From Anaerolineales bacterium UBA3905 (GTDB taxonomy: Bacteria; Chloroflexota; Anaerolineae; Caldilineales; Caldilineaceae), in contig DGFH01000181.1 of NCBI GenBank assembly GCA_002391565.1, positions 7,356-15,294 of the forward strand: a DNA stretch of 7,939 bases, written 5' to 3'. The position numbers and the translations under genes are program-made. How positions within the stretch are numbered: the stretch's first letter is position 1; the number at the start of each line of letters is the position of its first letter. Below are positions 1 through 7,939 of this stretch, piece by piece. The notes under the pieces are model-generated. The model worked only from the letters and a program-made list of their open reading frames with translations. It was not told where the DNA came from and searched no databases.

Positions 1-1320
1 CTGCGGCGCCTCCCAGCCGGCGTTCGCAAAGAAGACAGCCTGCTGCTCGACCAACCGTTGATGGAAGGGCGCCAGCCGTACGTTGCGCGGCGCCTCCATT
101 TGCTGCAGCGGGTGTACAATGGCGTAGATTTCCTGATGTTGACGGTTGATGCGCGCGGTCATGAAGGCCCGCGTATAATCGTGGGGGTGAAATCGGTTGA
201 TGTCCGCTTCGCGGATGTCCCATTCAGTCTCGCCGTGCGCCATCAATTCGGCGATGCTCTTACCGACGCCGCCGGCGTAAGCCGCCCACACGCTGAACGC
301 CACCCATAACCCGCGCACTGTGCTCTGCCCGATGACAGGATGCAGGTCATTGCTGAAAGCCAGTATCCCGCTGACCTGCTTGACAAAACGTTTCTCCGTC
401 AGCGATGGGAGCAATTGAGCAGCGGCGCGTCGGTGGTTTTCCCATTCATCCGTTATAGATGTGTGTGCAACAGACGGTGCGTCGTCGCCTGTGTGCAGGG
501 CAGTGTGACGGTAACTGCCGAGTAGATAACTGTCATAGTGCTGCCGAAGATAGAGCGCAGCATCTGGGTGGCGCAAGATGGGCTGAGTCATGAAGCACGC
601 CTTGTCGGCTGCCAGTTCTACCAGCGGCTCGGTGATGACGTACTGCTGCTCGACGCCCAACACGGGGAAGCGCAACCCTGCCCTCGCCGCCAGCACCGTT
701 GTCCAGGCGTTGGTGCAAAGCAGAACATGCTCGCACTCGACCACCCCCTGGTCGGTGACGACGTGGCGCACGCGTCCATTCTGCACGTAGACATCTTGTA
801 CGGCGACATCGCCCACGAACTCGACGTCCTGCGCCATTGCCAGATGGGCCAGCGCGGCAGCAGAGCGTGAACCGTGCATGTCGCTGTCCGTCGGCACAAA
901 ATAGCCACCCAGAATGGCCTGCGCATTGATCAGCGGGAGCCTGGCCTCCACTTCGGCGGGGGCAAGCAGGTGGCTTTCCAGCCCATAGCTCATGGCTACA
1001 CTCTGCTTGCGCTTGAGCTCCGCCCAGCGGTCTGGCGTGGTTGCCACTTCAATGCCACCGACCTGATAGAGGCATGGCTCGTCCTGAACACGTAGCGGTT
1101 TGAGCAAATTGATCGTGTAGCGCGCAAATTCGGTCATCAGCCGGGCATAGTGAGTCTGGAAGATGAGTCCGGGCGCAATGCTGGTGGCGCCGCCGGCGTC
1201 GAGGAGAGTTCCCTTGTCTATGACGAGGATGTCTTTCCAGCCAAGTTGGGCGAGATGATAGGCAGCGCTGCAACCGACAATCCCGGCGCCGATGATTACA
1301 ACATGGGCATGTGCGCGCAT
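1..1320 (-). CDS. Dimethylglycine oxidase/sarcosine dehydrogenase-like FAD oxidoreductase, N-terminal part (3' end outside window)
   Basis: The minus strand is open for 440 codons from an ATG at 1320 to the window edge, with no stop seen. Residues 7-35 form a Rossmann FAD-binding start: hydrophobic strand, G-A-G-I-V-G at 11-16, acidic D35 ending the second strand. A DAO-type fold follows, then a G-G-V-G-K-S motif near residue 370, and a tail with R-L-A-P-F-H and G-W-E-A-P. That tail marks the linker to the aminomethyltransferase-like (GCV_T) folate domain in dimethylglycine oxidase, dimethylglycine dehydrogenase and sarcosine dehydrogenase. These enzymes are about 800-850 aa, so roughly half the protein should lie beyond position 1. 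Family members oxidatively demethylate N-methylglycines and transfer the C1 unit to tetrahydrofolate. Two key histidines are replaced: the FAD-linking His by Ile48 and the His of the H-Q-Y motif by Gln225. The following Tyr227 and the active-site Tyr257 (in L-Y-L-R) appear retained. Substrate is therefore uncertain; family assignment is firm. An AGGAGG lies 13 nt upstream of the start, a rather long spacing, but no closer in-frame start exists. Confidence 0.88.
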   Translation of the reverse strand, partial: MRAHAHVVIIGAGIVGCSAAYHLAQLGWKDILVIDKGTLLDAGGATSIAPGLIFQTHYARLMTEFARYTINLLKPLRVQDEPCLYQVGGIEVATTPDRWAELKRKQSVAMSYGLESHLLAPAEVEARLPLINAQAILGGYFVPTDSDMHGSRSAAALAHLAMAQDVEFVGDVAVQDVYVQNGRVRHVVTDQGVVECEHVLLCTNAWTTVLAARAGLRFPVLGVEQQYVITEPLVELAADKACFMTQPILRHPDAALYLRQHYDSYLLGSYRHTALHTGDDAPSVAHTSITDEWENHRRAAAQLLPSLTEKRFVKQVSGILAFSNDLHPVIGQSTVRGLWVAFSVWAAYAGGVGKSIAELMAHGETEWDIREADINRFHPHDYTRAFMTARINRQHQEIYAIVHPLQQMEAPRNVRLAPFHQRLVEQQAVFFANAGWEAPQ

Positions 1321-1333
1321 ACGCTTGATGCTT

Positions 1334-1339
1334 CCTCCT
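1334..1339 (-). promoter_or_regulatory. Ribosome binding site of the flavoprotein gene
   Basis: The minus strand reads AGGAGG, a perfect Shine-Dalgarno core, followed after 13 nt by the ATG at 1320. The spacing is longer than the usual 5-9 nt. No ATG, GTG or TTG lies in frame closer to it, and the protein encoded from this ATG begins directly with the family's FAD-binding strand, so the start is still the best choice. Confidence 0.7.
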
Positions 1340-1344
1340 GAATG

Positions 1345-1371
1345 GTTCTGGTTGCATCATCATACCAGAAC
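1345..1371. promoter_or_regulatory. Inverted repeat over the flavoprotein promoter, possible operator
   Basis: GTTCTGG at 1345-1351 is the exact reverse complement of CCAGAAC at 1365-1371, with 13 bp between the arms. The arm centres are 20 bp apart, about two helical turns, as expected for a dimeric DNA-binding regulator. The repeat brackets the TATGAT box, and one arm covers the TGn extension. Only one arm would be in the flavoprotein mRNA, and the sucC transcript would start downstream, so an RNA hairpin is unlikely. A 7-bp match could still be chance. Confidence 0.4.
1359..1367 (-). promoter_or_regulatory. Extended -10 promoter of the flavoprotein gene
   Basis: Read on the minus strand this is TGG followed by TATGAT: a -10 hexamer matching the sigma70 consensus at five of six positions, preceded by the TGn extension. 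No good -35 hexamer is visible 16-19 bp upstream, which fits an extended -10 promoter. Transcription would start near 1352, giving a leader of about 30 nt that contains the AGGAGG site. The assignment comes from pattern alone. Confidence 0.5.
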
Positions 1372-1395
1372 ACGAATCGGCGCGAAAAAGTTGTA

Positions 1396-1413
1396 AAAAT
1401 GCACCCAAAATGC
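1396..1413. repeat. Direct repeat AAAATGC, two copies, upstream of the sucC -35 box
   Basis: AAAATGC occurs at 1396-1402 and again at 1407-1413, 11 bp apart and so on the same DNA face. It lies in an A-rich stretch ending 8 bp before the sucC -35 hexamer. It could be a tandem half-site for an activator, or simply an A-rich UP-like element. Short length limits confidence. Confidence 0.3.
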
Positions 1414-1421
1414 CTGTCTGT

Positions 1422-1451
1422 TTGTCATCTCTACGCGGCGGAGACTATAAT
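1422..1451 (+). promoter_or_regulatory. Sigma70-type promoter of the sucCD operon
   Basis: TTGTCA at 1422-1427 (five of six consensus matches) is followed by an 18-bp spacer and TATAAT at 1446-1451, a perfect -10 box. An A-rich stretch lies just upstream. Transcription would start near 1458, leaving a leader of about 160 nt before the sucC start codon. The promoter points away from the divergent flavoprotein gene, and the two -10 boxes are about 80 bp apart, so regulators could act on both. Confidence 0.72.
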
Positions 1452-1529
1452 GCCAACGGTGGAGGCGCAGAACCCGCCCCGTCCAAGGACGCTTTTCTAC
1501 ACCTTTTCCGCAACCTGTTCTGTGTGAGG

Positions 1530-1553
1530 GCTGTCTTTATCACCACAGACAGC
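1530..1553 (+). promoter_or_regulatory. Hairpin in the sucC 5' leader
   Basis: GCTGTCT at 1530-1536 pairs perfectly with AGACAGC at 1547-1553 around a 10-nt loop. AGGGC at 1527-1531 can alternatively pair with GCCCT at 1557-1561, closing a larger structure that competes for the base of the inner stem. No T-run follows, so it is not an intrinsic terminator. It lies about 60 nt before the start codon within the predicted leader. I recognise no known riboswitch class here; it may stabilise the message or be neutral. Confidence 0.4.
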
Positions 1554-1602
1554 ACCGCCCTGTGTCAATGTTCGAATCATGCTCGACGCCTGAGCAAACT
1601 GC

Positions 1603-1609
1603 GAGGAGG
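1603..1609 (+). promoter_or_regulatory. Strong ribosome binding site fixing the TTG start of sucC
   Basis: GAGGAGG sits 7 nt before the TTG at 1617, an ideal Shine-Dalgarno match and spacing. It decides the start: the frame is open upstream as far as an ATG at 1410, but that codon lies before the predicted transcription start, and the extra residues do not resemble SucC. Confidence 0.85.
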
Positions 1610-1616
1610 TTTCAGC

Positions 1617-3628
<2,012 letters not shown>

Positions 3629-3662
3629 GGGCGCTGCGCAGCCACTCAATCGAGATGTCACG

Positions 3663-3699
3663 ACTTCCTGGGAATTCAATCTTTCCAGGAAGTTTTTTT
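3663..3699 (+). terminator. Intrinsic terminator of sucCD
   Basis: Positions 3663-3674 and 3682-3693 form a 12-bp stem (one G-T pair, otherwise Watson-Crick) around the 7-nt loop TTCAATC. It is followed by an unbroken run of seven T at 3693-3699. It begins 34 nt after the sucD stop. This is a textbook rho-independent terminator, so the membrane-protein genes downstream probably have their own promoter or depend on read-through. Confidence 0.92.
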
Positions 3700-3716
3700 G
3701 CTGAAGAAATGCAGGC

Positions 3717-3743
3717 TTTTCTCTGCGTCTTTGTGGCTTTGCA
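3717..3743 (+). repeat. Possible decayed copy of a CTCTGCGTCTTTGTGG-type intergenic repeat
   Basis: The stretch reads as short degenerate units: CTCTGCG, TCTTTGTGG, CTTTGCA. From general familiarity, short intergenic sequences of the CTTTGCGTCTTTGCGG kind recur in several bacterial phyla, and the adjoining TTCCGTGCATTCATCCGC at 3785-3802 resembles a partner motif often seen near them. Only one copy is in this window, so repetition cannot be shown here. I see no convincing promoter for the next gene in the 3700-3815 gap. Confidence 0.25.
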
Positions 3744-3762
3744 TCTAACTATGGGGATTTTC

Positions 3763-3780
3763 AATCGGACTCTCCCGATT
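3763..3780 (+). promoter_or_regulatory. Small inverted repeat upstream of the flippase-like gene
   Basis: AATCGG at 3763-3768 and CCGATT at 3775-3780 are exact reverse complements with a 6-bp spacer. No T-run follows. The repeat lies about 35 bp before the ATG at 3816, in the only gap in front of the second gene cluster. It could be an operator or an mRNA hairpin, but at six base pairs it may be chance. Confidence 0.25.
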
Positions 3781-3815
3781 TGCCATTCCGTGCATTCATC
3801 CGCAAAATGCATAAG

Positions 3816-4891
3816 ATGAGTAACGCATTGTCTTCGCCTGCATCGTCGAACTCCTGGCTGCCGCGCGGACGTCTATGGTGGTTGATCGGGCTTGGCGGCG
3901 TCACGTGGGCGCTGTTGATCGGCCTGTTTGGTGGTCAGGCGGCGCTCCAGGCGATCGTCGGCGCCGATGTGCGCTGGCTGGCGCTAGCGGTGCTGGTGCA
4001 CTACAGCAGCTTTGCCGTGCGCGGTTGGCGTTGGCAACAACTGCTCGGCATGATGGGGCATCGCCTCGGCTATCGCTACACAACCGGGCTCCTGCTGGCG
4101 GGCTGGTTCGTGAGCGCACTGTTGCCGGCGCGCGCCGGCGATCTCATGCGCATCGGCGTGCTGCGTCTGGATAGCCCGCAACATCGGCCTGTACCGGTGG
4201 CCGCCAGCCTGGGATCGATTGTGTTGGAGCGGGCGCTGGACATTCTAGCAATCGTGGGGCTGGGGCTGGGCTTTGGCTGGGTGGTGCTGCGCGCCCAGGC
4301 GCCTGGTTGGCTGGTGGCGAGCTACGCCGCCGCCGCCGGGTTGTTGGCGCTGCTGGCAGTGGGGGTGGTGCTGGCGCCGCCGGTTTTGGGCTGGCTGCGG
4401 CGATGGAGCCAGCATCGTTTCTGGCAGACGCTCCTGAATTTTGGCGAGCAACTGGCCGCCAGTCTGCGCGTACTGGTGCAGCAGCCGCGGCGCGGCGTCC
4501 TGGTGGCGCTTGCCAGCCTCTACATCTGGCTGTGCGATGCGCTGGTGGTCTGGTTGGTGCTGCGCAGCCTGGGCGCGGCGTTGCCGCTAGATATGGCGGC
4601 GTTCGTGGCGTTGACGGTCGATGTATTGGCGGCTGCGCCGCTGACGCCGGGCGGGATCGGCCAGATCGACGCTGCGTATGTGGCGCTCTTTGCGCTGTGG
4701 CCCACCACAACCTTCAACGTGGGCGCGGCGGTCTTGCTGATTCGCCTCATCACCTACTGGAGCTTTCTAGCCTTCAGCGGCGTGATAACGTTGCTGACCG
4801 GCTTTGGCGAAGTGATGCAGCGCGTGCATCCTGCCACCGTCGCACACGACGCCAACCCTGCCGCCCCTGCTGTTTCGCCCGAGCAATCTGC

Positions 4892-4895
<4 letters not shown>
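3816..4895 (+). CDS. Flippase-like integral membrane protein, lysylphosphatidylglycerol synthase TM-domain family
   Basis: The 359-aa product is a polytopic inner-membrane protein with roughly seven or eight hydrophobic segments, at about residues 22-40, 53-66, 90-103, 142-158, 168-192, 228-250, 258-275 and 302-328. Family landmarks are P-A-R-A-G-D-L-M-R at 104-112 and V-L-E-R-A-L-D-I-L at 136-144, matching the common R-A-G-E and E-R-x-x-D patterns. Another is P-L-T-P-G-G-I-G at 275-282, matching the common P-G-G-x-G loop. This family (UPF0104 or LPG_synthase_TM) includes the flippase part of MprF and many stand-alone proteins near glycosyltransferases. No aminoacyl-transfer domain is attached, so lysyl-lipid synthesis is not implied; export or flipping of a lipid or lipid-linked sugar is an inference. 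The ATG at 3816 was chosen because an N-terminal hydrophilic stretch and first TM helix follow normally. An ATG at 3807 and a TTG at 3780 are in frame, and none has a clear Shine-Dalgarno site. The stop overlaps the next start (ATGA). Confidence 0.85.
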
Positions 4896-7102
<2,207 letters not shown>

Positions 7103-7119
7103 GCAAGCCAGACTCTCTT

Positions 7120-7939
<820 letters not shown>

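Noticed and set aside
58..1095. Several plus-strand open frames of 60-110 codons in the first kilobase
   Set aside because: They lie antisense to the uninterrupted flavoprotein gene, which shows clear family motifs over its whole visible length.
1579..1593. Five-codon upstream ORF (ATG to TGA) in the sucC leader
   Set aside because: It has no ribosome site and encodes only four residues, with no sign of a leader-peptide codon run.
1410..1616. In-frame extension of sucC up to an ATG at 1410
   Set aside because: The ATG precedes the predicted promoter elements and transcription start. The added 69 residues do not resemble SucC, and the TTG at 1617 has an ideal ribosome site and yields the standard N-terminus.
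3633..3642. Perfect 10-bp palindrome GCTGCGCAGC just after the sucD stop
   Set aside because: A self-complementary 10-mer leaves no loop for an RNA hairpin, is not rare in GC-rich DNA, and the proper terminator lies just downstream.
4307..4891. Open frame extending the GT-C protein upstream by 195 codons
   Set aside because: It runs inside the flippase-like gene in another frame and encodes an Arg/Gly/Ala-rich sequence with no membrane or domain signal. GC-rich third positions explain the lack of stops.

Overview
The window looks like ordinary chromosomal DNA from a GC-rich bacterium, most likely a member of the Chloroflexota (Anaerolineae/Caldilineae-like). This placement is an inference. 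It rests on the style of the membrane glycosyltransferases (a GT-C core fused to a C-terminal beta-rich domain of a kind I associate with that phylum), weak Shine-Dalgarno sites at several genes, and the mixed gene order. No phylogenetic marker was tested. I see no tRNA, rRNA, CRISPR array, insertion sequence, phage or plasmid gene.

Layout. (1) Positions 1-1320, minus strand: the N-terminal 440 codons of a dimethylglycine oxidase/sarcosine dehydrogenase-type flavoprotein, cut by the window edge. (2) Positions 1321-1616: a divergent intergenic region. It holds an extended -10 promoter and a possible operator for the flavoprotein gene, a near-consensus sigma70 promoter for the plus-strand operon, and a leader of about 160 nt with a hairpin. 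(3) Positions 1617-3628: sucC and sucD, overlapping by four bases, encoding both subunits of succinyl-CoA synthetase. They are closed by a strong intrinsic terminator at 3663-3699. (4) Positions 3700-3815: a short gap without a gene, with possible decayed repeat sequence and a small hairpin. (5) Positions 3816-7939: a second plus-strand cluster of three membrane-protein genes. These are a flippase-like (lysylphosphatidylglycerol synthase TM-type) protein, a 736-aa GT-C glycosyltransferase-like protein, and the first 273 codons of a second, different GT-C-like protein.

How the parts work together. sucCD is a housekeeping TCA-cycle pair. The flavoprotein would demethylate a small N-methylated amino acid and pass the one-carbon unit to a folate domain encoded beyond the window edge. 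There is no evidence that it works with sucCD beyond sharing the divergent control region. The last three genes form a likely lipid- or glycan-modifying membrane operon whose substrate cannot be read from the sequence.

The most unusual observation is in the flavoprotein. The histidine that carries covalent FAD in characterised relatives is isoleucine (residue 48), and the active-site histidine of the H-Q-Y motif is glutamine (residue 225), while the rest of the fold is well conserved. I found no clear sign of an undescribed multi-gene system.
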